Assembly (NCBI GenBank): GCA_947458745.1
Contig: CANGYQ010000003.1
Location: 1-64,000, forward strand
Reading direction: 5' to 3'
DNA: 64,000 nucleotides
Origin: Bryobacteraceae bacterium
GTDB lineage: Bacteria; Acidobacteriota; Terriglobia; Bryobacterales; Bryobacteraceae
Each line of letters starts with the position of its first letter. The stretch's first letter is position 1. The position numbers and the translations under genes are program-made. Shown in pieces: positions 19,231-27,738 of this stretch. Under the pieces are notes generated by a model. That model had not been told where the DNA came from. It ran no database searches and was given only the letters and a program-made list of their open reading frames with translations.

Positions 19231-19614
19231 ATGGCACGTATTGCGGGTGTTGACCTGCCAGCAAAGAAGAGAGCCGAATTCGGCCTCACTTATATCTACG
19301 GTGTAGGCCGCACACGCGCCGCCTCGATTCTCCACCGTTGCAGCATCGATCCAGCTAAGAAGATCGGTGACCTGACGGAGGAAGAAGTCAACAGCATCCG
19401 TATCCTGCTGGAAAATGAAGGCGCCGTCGAAGGTGACCTGCGCAAAGAAGTTTCAATGAACATCAAGCGGTTGATGGAAATGCAGGCCTACCGTGGCCTC
19501 CGTCACCGCCGCTCGCTGCCGGTTCGCGGCCAGCGCACGCACACCAATGCCCGCACCCGCAAGGGTCCGCGGCGCGGCACGGTGGCGGGCAAGAAGAAGG
19601 CGACGAAGACCTAA
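19231..19614 (+). CDS. rpsM: 30S ribosomal protein S13
   Basis: 127 residues. It starts [21 protein letters not shown] and has the helix-turn-helix [10 protein letters not shown] and the C-terminal [20 protein letters not shown], which contacts tRNA in the P site. First gene of the alpha group. Confidence 0.98.
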   Translation: MARIAGVDLPAKKRAEFGLTYIYGVGRTRAASILHRCSIDPAKKIGDLTEEEVNSIRILLENEGAVEGDLRKEVSMNIKRLMEMQAYRGLRHRRSLPVRGQRTHTNARTRKGPRRGTVAGKKKATKT

Positions 19615-19636
19615 GGCGAGGGGAAAGATTTAAGTC

Positions 19637-20044
19637 ATGGCCAAGGCACCGGCAAAAACTTCGAAGAAGAAGTCCTTTAAGAAAAAGGAAAAAAAGCACA
19701 TTCCCGTGGGCGTCGTCCACGTGCAGGCGAGCTTTAACAACACCATCGTCACGATCACCGATCAGGTGGGGAACGTGATCTCCTGGTCCTCCAGCGGTTC
19801 GCTGGGCTTCCGTGGGTCACGCAAGGGCACCCCTTACGCCGCTCAGCAGGCTTCACTCACCGCGGCCAACAAGGCCAAGGAAGTGGGTTTGCGGTCCGTT
19901 GAAGTGCGGGTGGCTGGTCCTGGTGCGGGTCGCGAATCGGCGGTCCGTGCGCTCTCCAGCGCCGGCATCGACGTCCGCAACATCAAGGATTGCACGCCGA
20001 TTCCGCACAACGGCTGCCGTCCCCCCAAGCGCCGCCGCGTATAA
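19637..20044 (+). CDS. rpsK: 30S ribosomal protein S11
   Basis: 135 residues with a Lys-rich N-terminal extension. [36 protein letters not shown] and the C-terminal [18 protein letters not shown] are classic S11. It lines the platform of the 30S subunit. Confidence 0.98.
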   Translation: MAKAPAKTSKKKSFKKKEKKHIPVGVVHVQASFNNTIVTITDQVGNVISWSSSGSLGFRGSRKGTPYAAQQASLTAANKAKEVGLRSVEVRVAGPGAGRESAVRALSSAGIDVRNIKDCTPIPHNGCRPPKRRRV

Positions 20045-20075
20045 CGCGGACGTCGCCCCCGGGAATTAGTCTCTG

Positions 20076-20137
20076 GCCCTTCACTTCAAGTGAAGGGCGC
20101 CTTAAGAGGAAGCAGGACGAAGGCGTTAGCCAACGCC
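20076..20137 (+). promoter_or_regulatory. structured leader between rpsK and rpsD
   Basis: The 171-base gap before rpsD is the largest inside the alpha group and has at least two hairpins. The first pairs GCCCTTCACTT (20076-20086) with AAGTGAAGGGC (20088-20098). The second pairs GGCGTT (20122-20127) with AACGCC (20132-20137). Neither has a T-run. S4 represses its own gene through leader RNA in other bacteria, so an S4-responsive leader is possible but unproved. Confidence 0.45.
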
Positions 20138-20215
20138 GTAAACTGCACCGCCTCTCTGCTTGTCTTGCGCTAAATCCGCAAGGCTGGCAAGAGCACTGGT
20201 AGAGTAGGAGAAGAT

Positions 20216-20851
20216 ATGGCTCGTTACATTGGCCCCGTTTGCCGGCAGTGTCGGCGTGAGGGTATGAAGTTGTTCCTGAAGGGTGAGCGCTGCTACACCG
20301 AAAAGTGCGCCATCGAAAAGCGCAACTACGTCCCCGGACAGCATGGCAAGGACCGTAAGCCCAAGAAGATTGTCGGCTACGGACTGCAGCTTCGCGAAAA
20401 GCAGAAGGCCAAGCGCTACTACGGCCTGGGCGAGACGCAGTTCCGCAATCTGTTCGAGAAGGCCGCCATCATGAAGGGCGTCACCGGTGACAACATGATC
20501 AACATGTTGGAGCGTCGCCTGGACAACGTGGTCTACCGCCTCGGTTTTGCCACCTCCCGCCGTCAGGCCCGCCAGATTGTCCGTCACGGTCACATCTCGG
20601 TGGATGGTCAGCGCGTCGACATCCCGTCGTTCGTCGTCCGCGCCGGTGAAGCCATCGCCGTCGTCGAAAAGTCGAAGAAGAACCCCACCATTCTGGCCAA
20701 CCTGGAGACCACGGCCCATGCGCCCACCCCCAACTGGCTGGAAGTGGACCGCGCGTTGTTGACCGCGAAGGTCGTTTCGGTACCGCAGCGTAGCGATCTG
20801 GTTCAGATTGAACTGAACGAACAGTTGATCGTCGAATTGTATTCGAAGTAG
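20216..20851 (+). CDS. rpsD: 30S ribosomal protein S4, zinc-binding form
   Basis: 211 residues. It begins MARYIGPVCRQCRREG and has the Cys cluster CRQC...RCYTEKC that binds zinc in C+ S4 proteins. The S4 RNA-binding domain (MLERRLDNVVYRLGFATSRRQARQ, then HGHISVDGQRVDIPS) follows. S4 is a 16S assembly initiator and a known autogenous regulator. Confidence 0.98.
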   Translation: MARYIGPVCRQCRREGMKLFLKGERCYTEKCAIEKRNYVPGQHGKDRKPKKIVGYGLQLREKQKAKRYYGLGETQFRNLFEKAAIMKGVTGDNMINMLERRLDNVVYRLGFATSRRQARQIVRHGHISVDGQRVDIPSFVVRAGEAIAVVEKSKKNPTILANLETTAHAPTPNWLEVDRALLTAKVVSVPQRSDLVQIELNEQLIVELYSK

Positions 20852-20863
20852 GCATTGCCAGGC

Positions 20864-20892
20864 GGCCGGTTCCGTTTCAAATGGAACCGGCC
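20864..20892 (+). promoter_or_regulatory. strong hairpin between rpsD and rpoA
   Basis: A perfect 10-base inverted repeat, GGCCGGTTCC (20864-20873) and GGAACCGGCC (20883-20892), lies between the rpsD stop and the AAGGAGG site of rpoA. The inner bases can pair further. It lacks a T-run, so partial termination or RNA processing that lowers rpoA expression relative to ribosomal genes is more likely than full termination. Confidence 0.5.
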
Positions 20893-20913
20893 TTGGGCTG
20901 TTAAGGAGGCTCC

Positions 20914-21942
20914 ATGTTTAAAGGATTCCAGAAACCCAAGCGGCTCGTGGCCAATACCGAGACGCTGACTGAGCGGTTCGGTAGCTTTACCGCGCAGCCG
21001 TTCGAACGCGGCTTCGGCACCACGGTGGGCGTTGGCCTGCGTCGCGTGCTGTTGAGCTCCATTGAAGGCGCTGCTATCACCGCCGTCCGGATCGAAGGCG
21101 TCGCTCACGAATTTTCTCCCATCCCGGGCGTCACCGAAGATGCCACCGACATCATCCTGAATCTGAAGCAGATTCCCTTCAAGATGATGACCGATACCGT
21201 CAAGACGGTCCGTCTCCGCGTTGATAAGGGCGGGGAAGTGCTCTCCGGCCAGATCGAGACTGATGCTGATGTCGAAGTGCTGGACCGGCATATGCACATC
21301 GCCACGGTCGGCGAAGGCGGCAAGCTGGACATCGAGATGCGTCTGAAGGTGGGCCGCGGCTACGTTTCCCAGGACCGCAATTTTGACGAAGATCTGCCGC
21401 TCGGCTACATCCCGATCGACTCCGTCCACTCGCCCGTCCGTAAGGTGAACTTCCTGGTGGAAGCCGCGCGTCTGGGCCAGATGACCGATTTCGATAAGCT
21501 GACGCTGGAAGTCTGGACCAACGGTGCCATCTCCCCGCAGGATGCGGTGGGGCAGGCCTCCAAGTTGCTGAAGGATCACATGACGATCTTCATCAACTTC
21601 GAAGAGACGACCGAAGTCACCGAAGAGCCGGTGGAGCGCGCCGCGGGCCACATGAGCGAAGTGCTCAACCGCAGCGTGGAAGAATTGGAACTTTCGGTCC
21701 GCAGCTACAACTGCTTGAAGAACGCCAACATCCAGACCATTGGCGACCTGGTGCAGAAGTCCGAGGCGGAGATGCTCCGTACTAAGAACTTCGGCCGTAA
21801 GTCGCTGAATGAAATCAAGGAAATTCTGGGTGGCTTGGGCTTGGGCTTTGGCATGAAGGCGGATGCGGCCGGACGTCTGGTGTTGCCGGCGGGTGGCAGT
21901 TCTCCGGCGGATTACAGTGAAGCGGCGGCGGGTGAAGAATAA
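20914..21942 (+). CDS. rpoA: DNA-directed RNA polymerase subunit alpha
   Basis: 342 residues. The N-terminal dimerisation domain is shown by [38 protein letters not shown] sequence across about residues 28-65. The C-terminal domain (about 255-320) has the helix-hairpin-helix region [31 protein letters not shown] stretch and [15 protein letters not shown] that binds UP elements and activators. AAGGAGG just upstream is an ideal ribosome binding site. Full length, standard place before rplQ. Confidence 0.98.
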   Translation: MFKGFQKPKRLVANTETLTERFGSFTAQPFERGFGTTVGVGLRRVLLSSIEGAAITAVRIEGVAHEFSPIPGVTEDATDIILNLKQIPFKMMTDTVKTVRLRVDKGGEVLSGQIETDADVEVLDRHMHIATVGEGGKLDIEMRLKVGRGYVSQDRNFDEDLPLGYIPIDSVHSPVRKVNFLVEAARLGQMTDFDKLTLEVWTNGAISPQDAVGQASKLLKDHMTIFINFEETTEVTEEPVERAAGHMSEVLNRSVEELELSVRSYNCLKNANIQTIGDLVQKSEAEMLRTKNFGRKSLNEIKEILGGLGLGFGMKADAAGRLVLPAGGSSPADYSEAAAGEE

Positions 21943-21968
21943 CTTTTGGAGTAAGTGGGTAAAGAACA

Positions 21969-22421
21969 ATGAGACATCGGGTAGGCGGGTACAAACTTAA
22001 GCGCGACAAGGGCTCGCGTAACTCACTCCTCAAGGGGCTGGTCACCAGCATCATCGAGCACGAGCGCATCATCACCACCATTCCCAAGGCCAAGGCCGTT
22101 CAGCCGCTCGTGGAGCGGATGATCACCCTCGCCAAGGAAGGCACGCTGCACTCACGCCGTCAGGCGGCGGGTTTCCTGGAAACTCCGGCCAGCGTGAAGA
22201 AGCTGTTCGATAAGTTGGGCGCTCGCTTCGGCCAGCGCAATGGCGGCTACACCCGCATTGTGAAGCTGGGCTGGCGCAAGGGCGATGGAGCCGAGCAGGC
22301 CATGATCGAGTTCGTCGGTTCGGAACTGGTCAAGCGCGCGGCCGATCGGGCCAAGCGCCGTGAAGACCGGCTGAAGGCCATGCGCGAAGGTCGTGAAGGC
22401 GAAGGCGGCGAAGAGAGCTAA
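21969..22421 (+). CDS. rplQ: 50S ribosomal protein L17
   Basis: 150 residues. It begins MRHRVGGYKLKRDKGSRNSL and has the LVTSIIEHERIITTIPKAKA and GGYTRIVKLGWRKGD motifs. A charged tail rich in Glu and Arg follows. It is the last gene of the ribosomal cluster. Confidence 0.98.
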   Translation: MRHRVGGYKLKRDKGSRNSLLKGLVTSIIEHERIITTIPKAKAVQPLVERMITLAKEGTLHSRRQAAGFLETPASVKKLFDKLGARFGQRNGGYTRIVKLGWRKGDGAEQAMIEFVGSELVKRAADRAKRREDRLKAMREGREGEGGEES

Positions 22422-22450
22422 ACCGCTCCTTCATTCTCAAGCTGGCATAG

Positions 22451-22482
22451 GCCCGGAGGCGGATTTCCGCTTCCGGGCTTTT
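22451..22482 (+). terminator. intrinsic terminator after rplQ
   Basis: A 12-base stem, GCCCGGAGGCGG with CCGCTTCCGGGC (one G-T pair), closes a four-base ATTT loop and is followed by TTTT. It lies 30 bases after the rplQ stop and marks the end of the S10-spc-alpha transcription unit. Confidence 0.85.
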
Positions 22483-22525
22483 CCATTTCTGCGGCGCCTG
22501 CCCGGATTCGATACGCTAGTTCCCG

Positions 22526-23509
22526 TTGCCTTTTCCAACTATCACGGCTAGTCCCCTTTTTGACCCCCAGCGCGAGGAACTCCGTTTTCTTCCGGAGTGC
22601 CCGCGCCTCCTGCGGAACTTCCCGGCCCCCTGTCCAGTTCTCGCATGGGTCGCCATTCAGCATGGCGCGGCTTCCGGAGTCGGTAGTCTGAACCTGTTAC
22701 GGCTCGACACTCTCTCAAATACCTGCTACCTGTTGCCTGGCCGCCCGGGTTTCTTTGCCGAAACACAGCAACCCGGCGTCCTGATCGTCGGACTGGATCG
22801 CCGCCTGGTGCTGTTTGATCTGGAAGCCAACCAACTTACCGAGACCGGCATCAGCATCGAGGCTGACGATCGTACCTTGATCAACGATGGCTTGGCAGTG
22901 CCGGGTGGGCTCCTGTTCGGAACCAAGCACCTCAGCTTTGCGGAACCGAAAGCGGCGCTCTACTACTGGGAGGCGGCCACCAATCAGTTGCGGCAAGTGC
23001 TGGGCGAGCAGATCTGCTCCAACGGCAAGCATGTGACCGGCGGCGCGGACGGCTCCGTCCTGATCGACACCGATTCCATCCCCCAAGCCATCACCCGCTA
23101 CCGGTTCTCTGGCTGGCTCAGCGGGCTGCAAGAACAAACTCCCATCTGCGCCCCGGAATCACTGCCCGGCTTCCCAGACGGCATGCGCGTAACTGCGGAT
23201 GGCGCAAGCGCCGTGGTGGCCTTCTACAACCCCGAGGCCACCCCCTACGGTCGGGCTCACCAGATCCGGCTGACCGATGGCGAGGTGCTCACCGAATGGC
23301 AGTTCCCGGGCTCTCCCCGGGTTACGTGCCCGGAACTGCTGCTGCTGGATGGCCGGGTCCAGGCGATCTTCACCACCGCGGTGGAAGGCATGAGTGCTGA
23401 ACTCCGGGCCCAGTGTCCCCACGCGGGTTCCCTCTTCATCGCTGACACCTCATTTTCGGAAGCCCCGCCACCTCCCCCCCTGGTAGATGTCACTTTACTC
23501 ACCCGTTGA
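22526..23509 (+). CDS. SMP-30/gluconolactonase-like beta-propeller protein
   Basis: 327 residues, from a TTG at 22526; no better start is visible and no strong ribosome binding site is seen. Repeated beta-propeller segments fit the SMP-30/regucalcin family: INDGLAVPGGLLFGTKHLSF, YYWEAATNQLRQVL, NGKHVTGGADGSVLIDTDS and FPDGMRVTADGASAVVAFYNP. Asn/Asp of such motifs coordinate the divalent metal in that family, whose members hydrolyse lactones. The substrate cannot be named. It has no signal peptide, and no partner gene is apparent. Confidence 0.7.
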   Translation: MPFPTITASPLFDPQREELRFLPECPRLLRNFPAPCPVLAWVAIQHGAASGVGSLNLLRLDTLSNTCYLLPGRPGFFAETQQPGVLIVGLDRRLVLFDLEANQLTETGISIEADDRTLINDGLAVPGGLLFGTKHLSFAEPKAALYYWEAATNQLRQVLGEQICSNGKHVTGGADGSVLIDTDSIPQAITRYRFSGWLSGLQEQTPICAPESLPGFPDGMRVTADGASAVVAFYNPEATPYGRAHQIRLTDGEVLTEWQFPGSPRVTCPELLLLDGRVQAIFTTAVEGMSAELRAQCPHAGSLFIADTSFSEAPPPPPLVDVTLLTR

Positions 23510-23526
23510 GCAGACCCGAGCCGCCG

Positions 23527-24231
23527 CTATGGCCGGCCAGCGCCCGGAGCTGCCACAAAGCGGTAGCCAATGCCGCGTACGGTCAGTAGGTGACGGGGGC
23601 GGGCGGGTTCGTCTTCCAGGTACCGGCGCAGACGCACGATGAAGTTGTCGATGGCCCGGGTATCGGTGTCTTCGTGGACGCCCCACACTTCATCCAGCAG
23701 CGTCTTGCGCGACACCGTCTGCCCGTCCCGGTCCACCAGGTAGCGCAATAGGTCAGCTTCCATGCGCGTCAGGGGCGTCGTCTTGCCGTGGTCGCGCAAT
23801 TCCAGGTTATCGAAGTCGATGGCGCGGCCATTCACCTCGATCACATTCCGCGAGACCGGGGCCAGCCACTCGCGTCGGCGCAACAGTCCGCCTACCCGGG
23901 CCAGCAGAATGGCCAGCTCAAATGGCTTGGCCAGATAGTCATCCGCGCCTGACTCAAAGCCCTTCAGCACGTCCTGAGCTTGGCCGCGCGCGGTTAGCAT
24001 CAGGGTAGGAATAAAGTTGCCGGAGGCGCGCAACCGCGTGGCCACCTCAAAGCCATTGATGCCGGGCAGCATCACGTCCAGCACCAGTAGGTCGAACCGG
24101 TCGGCCGCCAGCCGCTCCAGGCCCGCTTCGCCCGTTTCGGCCAGATCGACCTGGTATCCCTCGGCCTCCAAATTGAACTTCAGCCCTTGGGCCAAGTGCT
24201 GCTCATCTTCCACCACCAGAATGCGGCTCAT
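23527..24231 (-). CDS. OmpR/PhoB-type response regulator
   Basis: 234 residues. The receiver domain (about 1-120) starts MSRILVVEDEQHLAQGL, with the phosphoacceptor Asp52 in LLVLDVMLPGINGFEV and the conserved Lys in YLAKPFE. The C-terminal winged-helix DNA-binding domain ends VRLRRYLEDEPARPRHLLTVRGIGYRFV. Its ATG overlaps the stop of the histidine kinase by four bases, so the two are one operon and a cognate pair. The regulated genes are unknown. Confidence 0.95.
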   Translation of the reverse strand: MSRILVVEDEQHLAQGLKFNLEAEGYQVDLAETGEAGLERLAADRFDLLVLDVMLPGINGFEVATRLRASGNFIPTLMLTARGQAQDVLKGFESGADDYLAKPFELAILLARVGGLLRRREWLAPVSRNVIEVNGRAIDFDNLELRDHGKTTPLTRMEADLLRYLVDRDGQTVSRKTLLDEVWGVHEDTDTRAIDNFIVRLRRYLEDEPARPRHLLTVRGIGYRFVAAPGAGRP

Positions 24232-25157
24232 GTCGCACTCCGGGCCAGTTGAGCATCAGCCGCCAGAGCCGGGGCGGCGGGCAGTTCCAGCGTGAACGTG
24301 CTGCCCGCGCCGGTGCCGGCACTTTCGGCATACGCGCGCCCTCCGTGCCGGCGGGCGATGGAGTAGACCAGAAACAGCCCCAACCCCGTCCCCTTCACCC
24401 GTTGCGTAATGGAGCCCGGGATGCGGTAGAAGCGCTTGAAGATCTGCTTCAGCTCCGTGGCCGGAATGCCCACGCCTTCGTCGCGCACCCGGATGGTTAC
24501 TTTGTCAGGTCCCAGCCGCGCCAACTGCACCCGCACGCGGACGCCGCCCGTCGAGTACTTCACGGCGTTGTCCAGCAGATTGGAAACCGCAGCCTTCAGT
24601 TCCTCCGGGTCGCCCTGCACGGCGGGTACGTCGATCTCCGTGAACTCCACCGCTTCGTCCGGCAGATGGTGGCGGACCCGCGCGAGCCCGATGCACTCCC
24701 GGACCAAGTCCGTGAGGTTGATGCGCGTCTTCTGTGAGACACGCTTGGCGGAACCGGTGCGGCTGGCCTGCAATACCTGCTCCACCGTGCCCAGAAGGCG
24801 GTCGGAATCGGCCAGCATGATCTTGTAGAACTCGCGCCGCTTGGCCGGGTCTGGCTCCCGCGCCTCCAGCGTCTGCAGGTACAGGCGGATCGAGGCGATC
24901 GGCGTCTTCAGTTCGTGCGTCACGGAGTTGATGAAAGCATCATGCTGCTCATTCCGGCGGATCTCGCGGATCAGGAAGATGGTGTTCAACGCCAAGCCCG
25001 CGATCAGCAGCGCGAAAAACAGGATGCCCAGCACCAGCATGACGCCAGTGCGCCAGTTGATCACGATCCAGCCAATGTTCAACGCCACGGCCAGCACCAT
25101 CGTGACAATGCCCAGGATGGTGAAGAATACGATCGACCGGCGTCGCGTGCGTCCCAC
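24228..25157 (-). CDS. sensor histidine kinase
   Basis: 309 residues. Two membrane helices (about 9-30 and 38-63) are separated by a very short loop, so there is no real extracytoplasmic sensor domain. The HisKA motif VTHELKTPIASIRLY gives the phosphorylated His81. The ATPase domain has NLLDNAVKYS (N box), DEGVGIP (G1) and GTGLGLFL (G2). With so little outside the membrane, it may sense membrane state or an internal signal. It is transcribed with the regulator downstream and divergently from the DUF1549 gene at 25227. Confidence 0.94.
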   Translation of the reverse strand: MGRTRRRSIVFFTILGIVTMVLAVALNIGWIVINWRTGVMLVLGILFFALLIAGLALNTIFLIREIRRNEQHDAFINSVTHELKTPIASIRLYLQTLEAREPDPAKRREFYKIMLADSDRLLGTVEQVLQASRTGSAKRVSQKTRINLTDLVRECIGLARVRHHLPDEAVEFTEIDVPAVQGDPEELKAAVSNLLDNAVKYSTGGVRVRVQLARLGPDKVTIRVRDEGVGIPATELKQIFKRFYRIPGSITQRVKGTGLGLFLVYSIARRHGGRAYAESAGTGAGSTFTLELPAAPALAADAQLARSAT

Positions 25158-25226
25158 GGCTTTAGTGTAGTGGGTCCGGTGCCGATTGCGCCTTGGGGGC
25201 GGCAGCCCGCCGGATGGTGGACTAAG

Positions 25227-27728
25227 TTGCTATCCTCAACGCCAGTGGGACTCTGCCGTTCTTCTCTCGTGACGCTGGTACTGTCTGCCTTCACCCTGAT
25301 GGCCCAACCAGTCAGCTACACGCGCGATGTGCAGCCGCTGCTACAGTCCAAGTGCGTGGCGTGTCATCAGGCGGCCAACCGCTCCGGCGGGTTGTCCTTG
25401 AGCAGCTTGGCCGGCCTCAAGACAGGTGGCGCCCATGGCCCGGCGATTCGTCCGGGCGCGGTCACGGAAAACCCTCTGCTGGCCTACATCACCGGCGACC
25501 CGCCGCGCATGCCCAAAGCCGGAGCACCGCTCACCCCGGATCAAGTAGGTGTCATCCGGCGCTGGCTTGAACAAGGGGCCCAGGATGATTCCAGCGGCGC
25601 TACGGATGAGACGTGGTGGTCTCTGCGGGCACTGCGCCGGCCGCCCGTTCCAGCCTTGGGGAACGGCGCCCGGACAGTGGTGGATGCCTTTGTTCAGGCC
25701 AAGCTGAAGCAGAACCAGTTGACGCCGTCGCCCGAAGCAGACCGCCGCACGTTGATCCGGCGGCTCTATTTTGATCTGCACGGACTGCCCCCCTCACCCG
25801 AGGAAGTGTCGGCCTTTGTCCAGGACCGCTCGCCCACCGCTTACGACGCTCTCGTCGACCGGCTGCTCGCCTCGCCGCGCTACGGCGAACGCTGGGCGCG
25901 GCATTGGCTGGATATCGTGCACTACGGCGATTCGCATGGCTACGACAAAGACAAGCCCCGCCCCAACTCCTGGCCTTATCGCGACTATGTCATCAGCGCG
26001 CTGAATGCTGACAAGCCCTACGCGCGGTTTGTCCGGGAGCAGATCGCCGGTGACGTGCTCTACCCTGATGACGCCCGCGCCATGGAGGCCACTGGATTTC
26101 TGGCGGCAGGCCCCTGGGACTTCGTAGGCCACCAGGAGTTGAAGGAAGGGACCACCGACAAGAACCTGACGCGCGTGCTGGACCGCGACGACATGGTTAC
26201 CACCACCGTCTCCACCTTCGTCAGCATGACCGCGCATTGTGCGCGCTGCCACAACCATAAGTTCGACCCCATCCCGCAAGCCGAGTACTACAACCTCCAA
26301 GCGGTCTTCGCGGGCGTTGACCGCGCGGACCGGCCCTATGACGAGGACCCCACCACCAACCGCCGCCGTCGTGACCTGTTGCGGCAGAAGCAAGCGGCCC
26401 AGCTGCGGCTGCAGCCATACCTGGACAAAGTGGAGTTTGTGTCGAGCCCGGAACTGGTGGAGCTCGACAACCGCATCCAGGATGCGGGGCTGCTGATCGT
26501 ACACCTGGGCGAACCGAAGAATGCCGCCCAGGCCGCCGAGAAGAAGCAACTGGAGGAGCGCCGCATAGCGGACCGCGCGCGACGGCAGACAGTCGTGGAT
26601 GCGCTGGTTGGTGCCGAGACCTACTCGACCATCGCGCGCTTGAAGCAGGACGTCGAAGCCGTGGATCGCCAGCTGGCCCAACTGCCCGCACCCAAGCTGA
26701 TCTATTCCGGGGCGAACTTTTTCACGCGAGCCGGTGCTTTCCGCCCGTCGCTTCAGCCTCGGCCCGTGCACTTGCTGGAGCGGGGCAGCATTACCTCGCC
26801 TGGACCTCTGGCCGTGCCGGGGGCGCTTTCCGCCGTGCCTGGGCTGCCCGGAACGTTTACGCTGCCTGAGGCGAGCGATGAAGGTGTCCGGCGCGCCGCC
26901 CTGGCCAACTGGATCGCCGATGACGCCAATGTGCTCACCTGGCGCTCCATCGTCAATCGCGTCTGGCATTACCATTTCGGCACCGGATTGGTGGATACCC
27001 CGAGTGACTTTGGCCGCATGGGCTCCGCCCCGTCTCATCCGGAACTGCTGGACTATCTGGCCGTGTGGTTCCGCGATGACGCACACGGATCGTTGAAGCA
27101 GTTGCATCGCCTGCTGGTCACCAGCGCCACGTACCGTCAAGCCTCGGGCAATGTCGAGGCGGCGGCGAAGTTAGATAGTGACAACCGGCTGCTATGGCGC
27201 ATGAACCGCGGCCGCCTGGACGCTGAAGCGCTGCGCGATACCGTGCTGTCCATCGCGGGCCAATTGGACCTGACTATGGGTGGCCCGGCGGTGCGCATGT
27301 TCGCCTTCAAGGACGACCATTCGCCCATCTACGACTACGCGCGCTTTGACCCGGATGCGCCCGGGGCCCACCGCCGCAGCATCTATCGCTTTATCGTGCG
27401 CAGTGTGCCGGACCCTTTCATGGAGCGACTGGATTGTCCCGACCCCTCCATCCAAACTCCCAAACGCACCACCACCTTGACCGCGATTCAAGCCCTGGCC
27501 ATGCTGAACAACCCGTTCATGGTGCGCATGTCGGAGCATCTGGCGGCTCGCGTGCAGCCGGCAGGCAAGACTGTCGCGGAGCAGGTCAGCGCCGCCGTGA
27601 GGCTGGTGCTGAACCGGCCGCCCACCGCCACCGAAGCGGAACTCTACAGCACCTACGCCGGGCAGCATGGCCTGGTGAACCTCTGCCGGCTGCTGCTGAA
27701 TACTAACGAATTTCTCTTTATCGACTAG
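25227..27728 (+). CDS. secreted DUF1549/DUF1553 protein with cytochrome c-like domain
   Basis: About 833 residues. The start chosen is a TTG at 25227, six bases after GGTGG; a GTG at 25245 is nearly as good. Either gives a signal peptide ending near FTLMAQ. The frame is open from 24915, but that part runs over the kinase gene and is not family-like. A planctomycete-type cytochrome domain has one CVACH haem motif near the N-terminus. DUF1549 (PSCyt2; LIRRLYFDLHGLPPSPEEV, RYGERWARHWLDIVHYGDS) and DUF1553 (PSD1; ANWIADDANVLTWRSIVNRVW) follow. The family's function is not established. The DUF1501 gene starts 10 bases later. Confidence 0.9.
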   Translation: MLSSTPVGLCRSSLVTLVLSAFTLMAQPVSYTRDVQPLLQSKCVACHQAANRSGGLSLSSLAGLKTGGAHGPAIRPGAVTENPLLAYITGDPPRMPKAGAPLTPDQVGVIRRWLEQGAQDDSSGATDETWWSLRALRRPPVPALGNGARTVVDAFVQAKLKQNQLTPSPEADRRTLIRRLYFDLHGLPPSPEEVSAFVQDRSPTAYDALVDRLLASPRYGERWARHWLDIVHYGDSHGYDKDKPRPNSWPYRDYVISALNADKPYARFVREQIAGDVLYPDDARAMEATGFLAAGPWDFVGHQELKEGTTDKNLTRVLDRDDMVTTTVSTFVSMTAHCARCHNHKFDPIPQAEYYNLQAVFAGVDRADRPYDEDPTTNRRRRDLLRQKQAAQLRLQPYLDKVEFVSSPELVELDNRIQDAGLLIVHLGEPKNAAQAAEKKQLEERRIADRARRQTVVDALVGAETYSTIARLKQDVEAVDRQLAQLPAPKLIYSGANFFTRAGAFRPSLQPRPVHLLERGSITSPGPLAVPGALSAVPGLPGTFTLPEASDEGVRRAALANWIADDANVLTWRSIVNRVWHYHFGTGLVDTPSDFGRMGSAPSHPELLDYLAVWFRDDAHGSLKQLHRLLVTSATYRQASGNVEAAAKLDSDNRLLWRMNRGRLDAEALRDTVLSIAGQLDLTMGGPAVRMFAFKDDHSPIYDYARFDPDAPGAHRRSIYRFIVRSVPDPFMERLDCPDPSIQTPKRTTTLTAIQALAMLNNPFMVRMSEHLAARVQPAGKTVAEQVSAAVRLVLNRPPTATEAELYSTYAGQHGLVNLCRLLLNTNEFLFID

Positions 27729-27738
27729 AAGGACACCG

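Noticed and set aside
24915..25226. Extension of the DUF1549 frame back to 24915
   Set aside because: This part is the antisense of the histidine kinase gene; its residues do not resemble the family and would put the signal peptide in the middle of the chain.
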